Shown here in pieces: positions 33,727-42,433 of a stretch of DNA of 64,000 nt. The DNA lies in assembly GCF_025148635.1 (NCBI RefSeq), contig NZ_CP102269.1, positions 3,782,001-3,846,000 of the forward strand, given 5' to 3'. Position 1 is the stretch's first letter, and every line of letters starts with the position of its first letter. Under the pieces are notes generated by a model, which worked only from the letters and a program-made list of their open reading frames with translations, had not been told where the DNA came from and did not search any database. The position numbers and the translations under genes were made by a program. The DNA is from Butyricimonas virosa (GTDB lineage Bacteria; Bacteroidota; Bacteroidia; Bacteroidales; Marinifilaceae).

Positions 33727-34281
33727 ATGATGATAGATTTTATGGAACGGGAAGTTGTATATGAGCGTTTTGTGAAAGGGGATGAGAAAGCCTTGGAATT
33801 GTTGTACGATCAATATTTTGCAACATTAGGAGTTTACGCGGGACGTTTCTTGCGTGAAGAGAATGTTTGCGTGGACATCGTGCATGAGAGTTTTATCAAG
33901 GCGTGGGAGAAAAGGAAACAGTTTACCTCGTTTCAGATGATTATCAGTTTTTTGTATACTTGCGTGAGAAATGCTTGTCTGAACGAGTTGCGGCATCTGG
34001 ACATAAAGAATAAAGTCCTGTTGCAACAGGCGTCCTGTCTCGATATTGAAGGGGAAATCATAGAACATGAGGTGAAACGAATTATCTGGACTGAAATTGC
34101 CCGATTGGCGGGTGATTATAAAGAAATCATGGCGATGAGTCTAGAAGGGTATTCTACCAAGGAGATTTCGGAGGAGTTGAATCTTTCCGAACAGACGATT
34201 AAAAATAAAAAGGGAGAGGCGTTAAAACAACTTCGCAAAAATATGGGACCGTACCAATGGTGTCTCCGTTTTTTCTTTTAA
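33727..34281 (+). CDS. ECF sigma-70 factor (between loci 1 and 2)
   Basis: A 184-residue sigma factor. Region 2 contains ALELLYDQYFATLGVYAGRFL and VCVDIVHESFIKAWEKR; region 4 contains YKEIMAMSLEGYSTKEISEELNLSEQTIKNKKGEALKQLRK. The start at 33727 is one of several close ATGs (33706 and 33730 are also possible). It is not followed by a FecR gene; the nearest one is 10 kb upstream at 22489. It stands just ahead of locus 2, which has no STN receptor and no FecR of its own. Confidence 0.9.
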   Translation: MMIDFMEREVVYERFVKGDEKALELLYDQYFATLGVYAGRFLREENVCVDIVHESFIKAWEKRKQFTSFQMIISFLYTCVRNACLNELRHLDIKNKVLLQQASCLDIEGEIIEHEVKRIIWTEIARLAGDYKEIMAMSLEGYSTKEISEELNLSEQTIKNKKGEALKQLRKNMGPYQWCLRFFF

Positions 34282-34711
34282 GGAATAGTTTGCTTGTAAT
34301 ATTCTATATCATTGATTTATAATTCGTATATTTGTCTTATCTTCGGGACAAAAAGAGAATCTTCAGTGTCGTTTTTGTTTGTGAAATTGAAACTTGGTAT
34401 CTCTTTTTTCCCTAATCTTGCAACTCGCCAAAATCGATACTTGCTTGATTGAAATTTTTTATTTATTTTATTATTTTTGCTCCCCTTGTTTTGAAAAAGT
34501 TGTAGAAAACAGGGATAGAATGTAAATTAAATATTTGAACGTGAATGAATAAAGTTGAGAGTTTGCGTTAAGTAGCAATGATGGTGTGATGATGTTTTTA
34601 CGGGTTTGTGCCGCATGGTACAATGAATGATATTAGGTGCAAAATAATATGTTTAGGAAATAAGGTGATGGAAACATATTTTGCATGTATGGTATTTAAA
34701 GGACAAATTAG
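34282..34711 (+). other. 430-bp region between sigma gene and susC2
   Basis: No gene seen. It is strongly AT-rich. TATATTTG at 34327-34334 and ATTG-N20-TATTTTTG at 34448-34479 resemble -7 boxes, the second with a one-base mismatch at -33. If the latter is used, locus 2 has a leader of over 200 nt. No strong hairpin is evident. Confidence 0.4.
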
Positions 34712-37700
34712 ATGAGAGTAGACTTGGTATTTGGGTTTAGAGGCAAGTTATGTGATGTTGTGAAATGGAGTCTGTTGTTCTGCTGTGTATGTTTTTCGGA
34801 AATCCCCGTGGCGGGAGAATCACGTTCTTCCTTGATCGTGATCACGGGAGAGGTGAAAGATGCAGATGGCGAACCGCTTCCGGGCGTGACGGTTGTCCTA
34901 AAAGGGACTTCTTGGGGATGTGCCACGGGTACGGATGGGAAGTTTCGACTGGAATTCCCGGAACAACAGGAGATGGTATTACTTTTTCGGTTTGTCGGAA
35001 TGAAGAATCAAGAAGTTACGGTTACCGGAACCCGGCATATCCGAGTGACGATGGTGAAGGATATGAAGGAGTTGGACGATGTGATCGTGACGGGATATTA
35101 CACGCAGGCGAAAAATGCTTTTACCGGGGAGATTACCCGGATCAAGGGTGAGGATTTATTGCGGGTGTCCCCGACGAACCTGTTACAAGCGTTGGCAATC
35201 TTAACGCCGGGATTGAGGATTGTAGAGAATAACGAGGCGGGGTCAGACCCGAATGTCGTACCTGAGATTCTGATTCGTGGGGCGAGTTCAATCATGACAA
35301 AAGGACAGGAAGGGGTGAACGCTCCCTTGATTATGTTGGACGGGGTAGAGATTTCTGTGGAGGATTTGTATGATCTGGATATTTACGATATAGAGCAGAT
35401 TTTGGTGTTGAAGGATGCTTCTGCGGCGGTGCTTTACGGGGAGAAAGCGGCAAACGGTGTGATTCTGGTGGAACGGGTGCGGGGAAAGTCGAATAAGCCG
35501 AGATTCAGTTATAATTTCACACCGATGTTCAGTTTTCCCGATCTGACCTCTCTTCGCTTGTGTAACGCGGAAGAAAAGTTGGAATTGGAACGTTTGGCGG
35601 GATTGTATGATCGGGTAGATGGTAGTCTTGACCCGGCTTATGATTACAAGCTGGAGAATATCCGCCGGGGTGTCAACACGGATTGGGCGACGAAACCTTT
35701 GCGGAATGCTTTCACGCATAGTCATTCTGCCACGATGACCGGGCGGGGTGGCGGAATCGAGTACAAGGTAACGGGACGGTTGTCTGATACATATGGTGTG
35801 ATGAAAGGTGATTATCGTCGGAATTACGGGGTGAATGTCTCTTTGTCATATCGGTTTGCCCGGGATGTGGTGGCCACTTACCAGTTAGCTTATACCATGA
35901 CTGAGGGAAAGAATAGTCCTTATGGGAGTTTTGCGCAGTACACGAGGTTGAACCCGTACAATCCGGTGTATGACGAGGACGGGAAATATATACGGAATTA
36001 TTACTTCGATCCGGTAAACCAGACGATGGAACGGCAGGTGAATCCGTTGTATAATGCCACGCTGGCGAGCTTTTCGAAGAGTCAGAATAAAGCGGTGACG
36101 AATTCTTTGGCGTTGCGCTGGGATGTGAACGAGGCTTTGTTTATCACGGGAAACGTGAGTGTGCGACAGGGTGACGCATGGAATAAGGTGTATGTTTCCC
36201 CGGAGGATGCGAGTTTCACCTTGCAGGAGATTCCTCAGAACAAGAAAGGAACTTACACGGCGCTTTCAACCGAGAAGACGGATTGGGCCGGGAAACTGGT
36301 GCTAAATTATCGTTTGCCACTGAATGAGGAGGGAAATTCGATTCTTTCCTTGAGCGCAGGTACGGACATCGGGAAGGACAAGTCGTCCTCGATGCAGGTG
36401 AAAGCAGAAGGGTTTATGAAGGACAAGATGACAGATATTAAATTTGCCTCACAATATGCGACCACTCGTCCCGTGGGAGGCGAGAAGGAGTCGGCGGAAG
36501 TGGGGTTCTTCGTGAATGGTAGTCTTGATTTGCTGGGACGATATTTTATTAACGCTTCCTACAAGACAGCGGGTTCGTCGAAGTTTGGGAGTAAGCATCG
36601 TTTTGCCCCGGTCTGGTCGGCGGGAATCGGTTGGAATCTGCACGAGGAAAGATTTATGAATTTCGATTGGTTGAATGTATTACGTCTTCGGTTTAGCGTT
36701 GGTTCGACGGCAAACGTGACGTTTACGCCTTATCAGGCTTTGACCACTTATCTTTATGATCCCGACTTGATTCATTATGGCGGAATGGGGGCTGTGCCGA
36801 TCACGATGGGAAATCCCGATATGAAATGGCAGGTTACCCGAAAGTATAATTGGGGATTGACGGCTACTTTCTGGAAGGAACGGGTGAACGTGGAGGCTAG
36901 TTACTACGTGAACAAAACGAAGGATGCCTTGATGCCTTTGACCTTACCGTCTTCTGTCGGTGTCTCTTCGGTATTGGTGAATATGGGTAAGTTACAGAAT
37001 TCAGGCTACGAATTTTCCATTTCTGCACAAGTGGTCAAGCGAAATAACCTGCTTGGGATGGTGATGGTAAACGGATCGCACGTGTTTGATAAACTGACAA
37101 GTATCTCGGATGCGTTGAAGGCGGAGAATATGGCAGCTTACTATGGCGTGAAACCTCAGCCGATGTTCGTGGAAGGGGGATCTCAGTTCGGTATTTATGC
37201 CATGCGTTCTGCGGGAATTGATCCGGCTTCCGGGCAGGAGGTGTATATCAAGAAGAATGGGAATTACACGTTTGCTTACGATAAGAACGAGCGAGTGGAA
37301 GTCGGGAACACGAATCCCATGCTGGAGGGAAGTCTTTTCACGAGCTTGTCGTACGGGGGATTCACGTTGAATGTCACCGCAGCGTACAAGTTTGGCGGTG
37401 ATATTTACAACACGACTTTGGCGAATAAAGTGGAGTGTATTGATCCCTACGGGAATGTGGATCGTCGGGCTTTTACCGAACGGTGGAAGAAACCGGGCGA
37501 CTTGGTACGTTTCTTGGGGATTCCGGAGAACGTGAGCGATGAGAATCGGTATTCCGAGCGTTTCGTGGAACGGGATAACACGTTTGCGATAACGAGTATC
37601 ATGTTGAATTACGAGTTTAAACCCGGTTATTTGCGCAAGATCGGGATTAAGAGACTGAATCTAGGCATAGGCGTTGCCGATATTGCCCGGTTCTCTTCCG

Positions 37701-37771
37701 TGAAACAGGAACGAGGTACGGAATATCCTTTTCAACGGAGTTTTCATATCACGTTTAGACCGACATTTTGA
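34712..37771 (+). CDS. SusC/RagA TonB-dependent receptor without STN (locus 2)
   Basis: A 1019-residue receptor. After a short signal-like region (VVKWSLLFCCVCFSEIPVAG) the CarboxypepD_reg-like domain starts directly (VITGEVKDADGEPLPGVTVVLKG). TonB-box area LDDVIVTGYYTQAKNAFTGEIT, plug VPEILIRGASSIM and VLKDASAAVLYGEKAANGVILV, and barrel ending RSFHITFRPTF. It is nearly colinear with the receptor at 26447, with many identical blocks (for example DIKFASQYA, FAPVWSAGIGWN, GSQFGI-AMR-AGIDPASG). The missing STN means it cannot signal through FecR in the standard way; it likely imports a related substrate under control of the sigma factor or of locus 1. Confidence 0.92.
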   Translation: MRVDLVFGFRGKLCDVVKWSLLFCCVCFSEIPVAGESRSSLIVITGEVKDADGEPLPGVTVVLKGTSWGCATGTDGKFRLEFPEQQEMVLLFRFVGMKNQEVTVTGTRHIRVTMVKDMKELDDVIVTGYYTQAKNAFTGEITRIKGEDLLRVSPTNLLQALAILTPGLRIVENNEAGSDPNVVPEILIRGASSIMTKGQEGVNAPLIMLDGVEISVEDLYDLDIYDIEQILVLKDASAAVLYGEKAANGVILVERVRGKSNKPRFSYNFTPMFSFPDLTSLRLCNAEEKLELERLAGLYDRVDGSLDPAYDYKLENIRRGVNTDWATKPLRNAFTHSHSATMTGRGGGIEYKVTGRLSDTYGVMKGDYRRNYGVNVSLSYRFARDVVATYQLAYTMTEGKNSPYGSFAQYTRLNPYNPVYDEDGKYIRNYYFDPVNQTMERQVNPLYNATLASFSKSQNKAVTNSLALRWDVNEALFITGNVSVRQGDAWNKVYVSPEDASFTLQEIPQNKKGTYTALSTEKTDWAGKLVLNYRLPLNEEGNSILSLSAGTDIGKDKSSSMQVKAEGFMKDKMTDIKFASQYATTRPVGGEKESAEVGFFVNGSLDLLGRYFINASYKTAGSSKFGSKHRFAPVWSAGIGWNLHEERFMNFDWLNVLRLRFSVGSTANVTFTPYQALTTYLYDPDLIHYGGMGAVPITMGNPDMKWQVTRKYNWGLTATFWKERVNVEASYYVNKTKDALMPLTLPSSVGVSSVLVNMGKLQNSGYEFSISAQVVKRNNLLGMVMVNGSHVFDKLTSISDALKAENMAAYYGVKPQPMFVEGGSQFGIYAMRSAGIDPASGQEVYIKKNGNYTFAYDKNERVEVGNTNPMLEGSLFTSLSYGGFTLNVTAAYKFGGDIYNTTLANKVECIDPYGNVDRRAFTERWKKPGDLVRFLGIPENVSDENRYSERFVERDNTFAITSIMLNYEFKPGYLRKIGIKRLNLGIGVADIARFSSVKQERGTEYPFQRSFHITFRPTF

Positions 37772-37790
37772 TAATTACTAAAGGTAGAAG

Positions 37791-39227
37791 ATGATGATGA
37801 AAAGAATATTATTGGCGTGTATCTCTTTATTATTCTTGAGATGTGGAAATTTCCTAGATATAAATCCCGAATCGGAGGTGGTGAACGATGATATGTTCAG
37901 TACGGCGGAAGGAGTGGAGGATGCATTGTATGGGGTGTATATGTCGATGGTGAAAGAGGATATGTATGGTGGGGATATGTCGGTGTTGATACCGGAGTTG
38001 CTGGGACAGAATTTTGTTACGGATGATGGGTATTTGATTTATGTTTCACGTTTAGATAATGAAAATTCATATGCTCGTAATATGACTAAAAAAATGTGGC
38101 AGGGGAGTTATCTCGTTATTAGTTATTTGAATAATATAATCGAGAATTTGGAACAAAAGAGTGTGAAAGATTTTAAATACTATAATTTATATCGAGGTGA
38201 GGCTTTAGGGTTACGGGCTGCTATTCATTTTGATTTGTTACGATTGTTTGCTGTTCATATAAATTCAACGGATGAGAAGGCAAAAGCAAAGGCTATTCCT
38301 TACGTAACAAAATACACTTTTAAAGTGACCCCTTTTTCATCTGTGGAAGAAGTATATGAGAAAATCATTGCAGATTTGAAAGAAGCAGAAATTTGTTTGG
38401 CTGAAGATGAAGTGTTAATGCCAAAGATTCGTAAAGGTGGAGAAAAAGGTTTTACAGGTGCCAGAGAATTGCATTTTAATTTGTATGCAGCGCAAGCAAT
38501 GTTAGCTAGAGTGTATTGGATGAAAGGGGATTTGGAAAATGCAAAAAAGTATGCGGATAAGGTGATCCAATCGGAGAAGTTCCAATTTGTAGGGCAAGAG
38601 GATTTATCGACATTTATGAAGAGACGGACTTCTTTGTCTGAGACGATTTGGGGATTATATACGACAAAGATTAGTTCGTATTTGTATGATAACCAGTTAT
38701 TGTTAAATAAAATGAGTCTTCCTGTGGATTGGAGAGATATTTATAAAACAGTGGAAGAGAATGAAGATAATTACGATAAACGTTATTATGCTTGGTTTAT
38801 AACTAAAGAATATAATGGTAAGTCTAAAGATATTTTATCTAAAATTATGGATGAATCAAATGATGTCTCTGAATATACCGGAGGTGCATATTTTGGTTTT
38901 AGTATGATTCGTATTCCGGAAATGTATTATATTATGGCAGAGGCATTATTGGAGGAAGGAGATAGAGAGCGAGCAAGGGATTATTTGGATGCAGTAGTGT
39001 CGGCTAGAGGCATGGTTAAATTTGCAGATCGGGATACAAGTAAAGATATTACCTTGGAGGATATTATGAATGAACGAAGAAAAGAGTTATTTGGAGAAGG
39101 GCAATGGTGGTTTTGTTTAAAAAGATTGAATCGGGATGTTTATGTTCATGCGTTAGATGCAACTTTAAAAGGAGGTGATAAAATTTACACCTTACCTTTG
39201 CCCACGGAAGAACTTGACCCTCGTTAA
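37791..39227 (+). CDS. SusD/RagB lipoprotein (locus 2)
   Basis: A 478-residue lipoprotein (signal RILLACISLLFLRC). It is colinear with SusD at 29799 (LDINPESEVVNDDMFSTAEGVEDALYGVYMSM, SMIRIPEMYYIMAEALLEEGD, ERRKELFGEGQWWFCLKRL). From about 38020 the DNA turns clearly AT-rich compared with SusC2 and with SusD1, with codon choice such as TTA and AAA dominating. The change lies inside the coding region and continues into the next gene, suggesting a recombinational mosaic. Confidence 0.93.
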   Translation: MMMKRILLACISLLFLRCGNFLDINPESEVVNDDMFSTAEGVEDALYGVYMSMVKEDMYGGDMSVLIPELLGQNFVTDDGYLIYVSRLDNENSYARNMTKKMWQGSYLVISYLNNIIENLEQKSVKDFKYYNLYRGEALGLRAAIHFDLLRLFAVHINSTDEKAKAKAIPYVTKYTFKVTPFSSVEEVYEKIIADLKEAEICLAEDEVLMPKIRKGGEKGFTGARELHFNLYAAQAMLARVYWMKGDLENAKKYADKVIQSEKFQFVGQEDLSTFMKRRTSLSETIWGLYTTKISSYLYDNQLLLNKMSLPVDWRDIYKTVEENEDNYDKRYYAWFITKEYNGKSKDILSKIMDESNDVSEYTGGAYFGFSMIRIPEMYYIMAEALLEEGDRERARDYLDAVVSARGMVKFADRDTSKDITLEDIMNERRKELFGEGQWWFCLKRLNRDVYVHALDATLKGGDKIYTLPLPTEELDPR

Positions 39228-39247
39228 ATTACAAAATTAGAAAGCGT

Positions 39248-40024
39248 ATGGCTACAAAGTATTTGATATATACAGGAATATTTCTTTTGCTAGGAGCTTG
39301 TTCGAACAAAGCTATTTATTATAATCCGGATCAGAAGAGAAGTATCTATTTTAATTGGGATCTTAGTAAATATATTTCTAACATGGTTCCCGATACGGTG
39401 TTTTTCAGTTTTGCAATTTATGAAGAGAAGGAGGTGGAATATCATATCCCGATGAAAAGTATGGGAATGCCTGTCGATGAGGATCAATATTTTGAGTTGG
39501 AAGTCGTGGAGGATTCCACCACGGCGGAATTCGGGAAACATTACGAGTTCGGTACTTTGATCATTCCTAAAAATGAAGTGGAAGGAATATTGTCCTTAAA
39601 ATTGAAACGGACGGAAGACCTGATGAATCATCCTGTTCTTCTTTATTTGAAGTTTCGGGAGAATGATTATTTCAAACCGATAGAAGGGGATCATTATTGC
39701 CTTTCCATTATGGATGGAAAACTGGCAAAACCGGCTTGGTGGGCTAGTTATTATTTGGGAGAATATAGCAATAATAATGATAGATTGTATTTGAAGATTT
39801 TGGAAAACTTTTGGGCTTTGGAAGAGTTAAAACCCGTGTTTTATGCTGAAAAAGCGAAGGAGTACGGGAAGTTTCTGGAAAATGCCCCAACAGCTTTTTT
39901 CCAAATGCCGGGAAATATGATTTGGATAAAATACGTGTTGAAACCTGCTTACGAGTATTATCGTGATCCGGTAAACACGTACGAAGGGTTTGCCATGGTT
40001 GATCCGGATCGATTTATTCGTTGA
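39248..40024 (+). CDS. DUF4843 lipoprotein (locus 2)
   Basis: A 258-residue lipoprotein (signal KYLIYTGIFLLLGAC), paralogue of the gene at 31270. Shared blocks include KRSIYFNWDLS, DTVFFSFAIYEEKE, STTAEFGKHYEFGTLIIPKNEVEG and the C-terminal NTYEGFAMVDPDRFIR. The first third is AT-rich like the SusD upstream; the last part returns to the GC level of the region. Confidence 0.85.
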   Translation: MATKYLIYTGIFLLLGACSNKAIYYNPDQKRSIYFNWDLSKYISNMVPDTVFFSFAIYEEKEVEYHIPMKSMGMPVDEDQYFELEVVEDSTTAEFGKHYEFGTLIIPKNEVEGILSLKLKRTEDLMNHPVLLYLKFRENDYFKPIEGDHYCLSIMDGKLAKPAWWASYYLGEYSNNNDRLYLKILENFWALEELKPVFYAEKAKEYGKFLENAPTAFFQMPGNMIWIKYVLKPAYEYYRDPVNTYEGFAMVDPDRFIR

Positions 40025-40044
40025 GCAAATAAAAGTTATTGGAG

Positions 40045-41457
40045 ATGAAAATTAAATACAGTACCGGGATCTTGTGTTTTACCTTATTCGGGTTGGGAGC
40101 CTGTCTGGATGATTCATCCTCGTTGGGGGATCGGGAGTTATCGGAGATCACTATTTCCGCACCTTATGACACGTTGACGGCTTATTTCGGTGAGGAATTT
40201 GTGGTAAGTGATTTGAGCGTGGAACAGTCCGGGGAAGAACTACCTCTCGCTTATGAATGGAGTTACGGAACGTTGAATACGGATGAAGATGGAATGGCGT
40301 CCTATCCGATTAAAGATTCGTTACATATCGTGTCGCACGATCCGGAATTGAAATATGCTTTTCGGGAATTAGGCACTTTCGGGTTACGATTGAGAGTTGA
40401 TAACGGGGAAACGATCCGGTATAAATATTTTGTTCTTCAGGTAGATACCGAGTTTTCGGAGGGGATAACGATATTAAGTCGGGATGGGGATGGAAAAGGA
40501 CGGATTTCCTTTATGAGAACACTCACAAAGGAGAAAATTAATACTGGGAAAGTACCCGTGTTCCGGACGGATATCATGGAACTGATTAACCCGGGAACGA
40601 AAATGGAAGATGTGACCGATATGGTACAGGTAAATAATCGTTTATTGGTTTGTTCCGGTGATGCGGGAAGGATTTATAACATGGATTCCCGGACTTTTGA
40701 TATTGAAGGCATGACTTCGTTTAAGGAACTATATCCGGGATGTGCTTTCGTGAAGTTTGCCGGGGTCTCTGCTAATAATAACATATATCTCGTATCACGT
40801 GACAGGCGGGGCTACGTGTATGATTATGTTTTAGATGAATTAATGCTGACAGAATATTTTAAAGATCTGGATGTTGATGCGGCAGTTTCGGTGGATCGGC
40901 CTGTGTTTGTAAATTATGAAACGTCCGTGTTTTATTCTCCCTCGCTCGGAGGGGTAACTAGCTCTTTAAACAGGTATGTCGATTTTAATATTTGGGGTAT
41001 TTGTGCTGTTGGGAGTAGCGTGTACGTTATGGCTACTTATAAGGTCATGCCTTCCTATATTTATTTGTCCCAGACGACTTTCAGTTTAGGCAACCCGACA
41101 ATTCTTCAATTCTATGATAGTCCGGTTTCACTAAAAGTTAACCGGAATTCATTGTTTGCCGGGAGTAAATCATGTAGTTGCCTGTATTACACGTGTGAGG
41201 ATGGTATATATTATTGGGATTTGAAGAAACAGTTGTCAACAACACCTGTTATTTCGATACCCGTGGGAATGGAAATTACTAGTTTGTCGATGAACCCGGA
41301 TGGGACCTTGTTATATGTTGGTTTGTACGAAAAAGAAGGAACGGAAGCTTTGAAAGGGCATTTATATGTTTATGATGTGAAGACTTCTATTTTGATAAGT
41401 CAATACCGTAATATTGCAGATAAACCTGTTGCGATTATTTATAAAGAACGAGCGTAG
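40045..41457 (+). CDS. PKD-like family lipoprotein (locus 2)
   Basis: A 470-residue lipoprotein (MKIKYSTGILCFTLFGLGAC), started at the ATG 40045 which follows a GGAG ribosome-binding sequence. PKD-type segments LPLAYEWSYGTLNTDEDG and YAFRELGTFGLRLRVDNG are followed by propeller repeats (IYNMDSRTFDIEGM, LLYVGLYEKEGTEALKGHLYVYD). It matches the locus-1 gene along its length. It closes locus 2; no strong terminator is visible before the next gene at 41584. Confidence 0.85.
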   Translation: MKIKYSTGILCFTLFGLGACLDDSSSLGDRELSEITISAPYDTLTAYFGEEFVVSDLSVEQSGEELPLAYEWSYGTLNTDEDGMASYPIKDSLHIVSHDPELKYAFRELGTFGLRLRVDNGETIRYKYFVLQVDTEFSEGITILSRDGDGKGRISFMRTLTKEKINTGKVPVFRTDIMELINPGTKMEDVTDMVQVNNRLLVCSGDAGRIYNMDSRTFDIEGMTSFKELYPGCAFVKFAGVSANNNIYLVSRDRRGYVYDYVLDELMLTEYFKDLDVDAAVSVDRPVFVNYETSVFYSPSLGGVTSSLNRYVDFNIWGICAVGSSVYVMATYKVMPSYIYLSQTTFSLGNPTILQFYDSPVSLKVNRNSLFAGSKSCSCLYYTCEDGIYYWDLKKQLSTTPVISIPVGMEITSLSMNPDGTLLYVGLYEKEGTEALKGHLYVYDVKTSILISQYRNIADKPVAIIYKERA

Positions 41458-41583
41458 TAGAACGAGCAACCTTAAAATTTGAAAAATAATTTGTAAGAAT
41501 CTGATATGATGTTGAATACAATTATTAACTTTGCTGACAGTGTGTAAACGCATTTTATTTAATAATCAAAAAAATCAAGGGGC

Positions 41584-42087
41584 ATGAAAAGAGTTTTTTT
41601 CTTTATTCAAATTTTATTTTTAATAGCTTTATTTTCCGGGGGTAACCGGGATATAGAGGCTGGTAATATGAAGATGTCTTCGCTACCTTCACAAGCTCGG
41701 GATCAGGCGTATTATTCGCAGTTGGAACAGAGTGGTAATCGTTATACGAAAGATCATAGTTGGTTGAAAAATGGAGATGATTTTATACAGGTGGGTATTT
41801 CTTATGATCATGTAGGGGCAATAGGGGGAGCTGTTGGTTTTATCATTCCGGCCAAGGCGGTAGATGAAACTTTTGTAAAGGGTGAATTGTTAGCAGAAAT
41901 TGAAGGTGCTAGTGGTAGGACTGAATTACATGCACCGTGTGCCGGAGTGGTGAAGGGAATAAATCCAATGATTGAAACTCCTTACGATATGCAAGCGAAT
42001 CAAGTTTGGGTATACAAATGTCATTTGAAAAGAGATCAATTAGAGAATTTGATGGGTGATCAAGAGTACGCTGATTACATCAAATAA
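41584..42087 (+). CDS. Exported GcvH-fold protein lacking the lipoyl lysine
   Basis: A 167-residue protein with an N-terminal hydrophobic signal (FFFIQILFLIALFSGG), without a lipobox. Residues 53-160 align with glycine cleavage H protein: RYTKDHSWL, then VGISYDHVGAIGGAVGFIIP, a hammerhead turn AEIEGASGRTELHAP, and the C-terminal YADYI. The residue aligned to the lipoylated lysine (EAVKTVSD in usual H proteins) is Ser110, so it cannot carry lipoate. There is no glycine cleavage gene nearby. It follows locus 2 by 126 bp and may be co-regulated, but it could be a separate unit. The role is unknown; an exported lipoyl-like domain may bind a ligand or another protein. Confidence 0.75.
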   Translation: MKRVFFFIQILFLIALFSGGNRDIEAGNMKMSSLPSQARDQAYYSQLEQSGNRYTKDHSWLKNGDDFIQVGISYDHVGAIGGAVGFIIPAKAVDETFVKGELLAEIEGASGRTELHAPCAGVVKGINPMIETPYDMQANQVWVYKCHLKRDQLENLMGDQEYADYIK

Positions 42088-42118
42088 GACTTTCCTTCTT
42101 TTATATTAGAGTTTGTCT

Positions 42119-42253
42119 ATCTCCACTCTTCAGTTTACATCCTTTTCATATTTTGTCGTTATCCTTTCGTTATCTCTTCGTTCCTAGGAGCGGGTAGATA
42201 ACGAGGGCATAACGAAGACATAACAACACATATGTAGGAGAAAGAGTGGAGAT
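42119..42253. repeat. 135-bp imperfect giant hairpin
   Basis: ATCTCCACTCTT (42119-42130) is exactly complementary to AAGAGTGGAGAT (42242-42253). Inner arms carry repeated CGTTAT and ATAACG words (42158-42182 against 42196-42223) that pair imperfectly down to a small loop near CTAGGAGCGGG. It lies 32 bp after the GcvH-like stop and 180 bp before queE's stop, so it can end both convergent transcripts. It could also be a small non-autonomous mobile element; only this copy is in the window. The rest of 42088-42433 holds nothing recognisable. Confidence 0.6.
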
Positions 42254-42433
42254 GGATAATTAGAAGTAATCAGAAAGATTTACCATCGATATTCTTCCCT
42301 GGATATTGCGCATAGTTGAGTTACAGCTGACTTAAAGCCGAGTTGAATCGTCTTTGCTGTTACGGGTTTCCTTGATGTGTATTTTGGGGCAAGTGTTCAT
42401 GCGCTTAAATGAGGTAGAATATAGCTTTTTTAT

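Noticed and set aside
42155..42225. Possible CRISPR or tandem repeat array (CGTTAT words)
   Set aside because: The words alternate orientation and form arms of one hairpin; there are no regular spacers and no cas genes.
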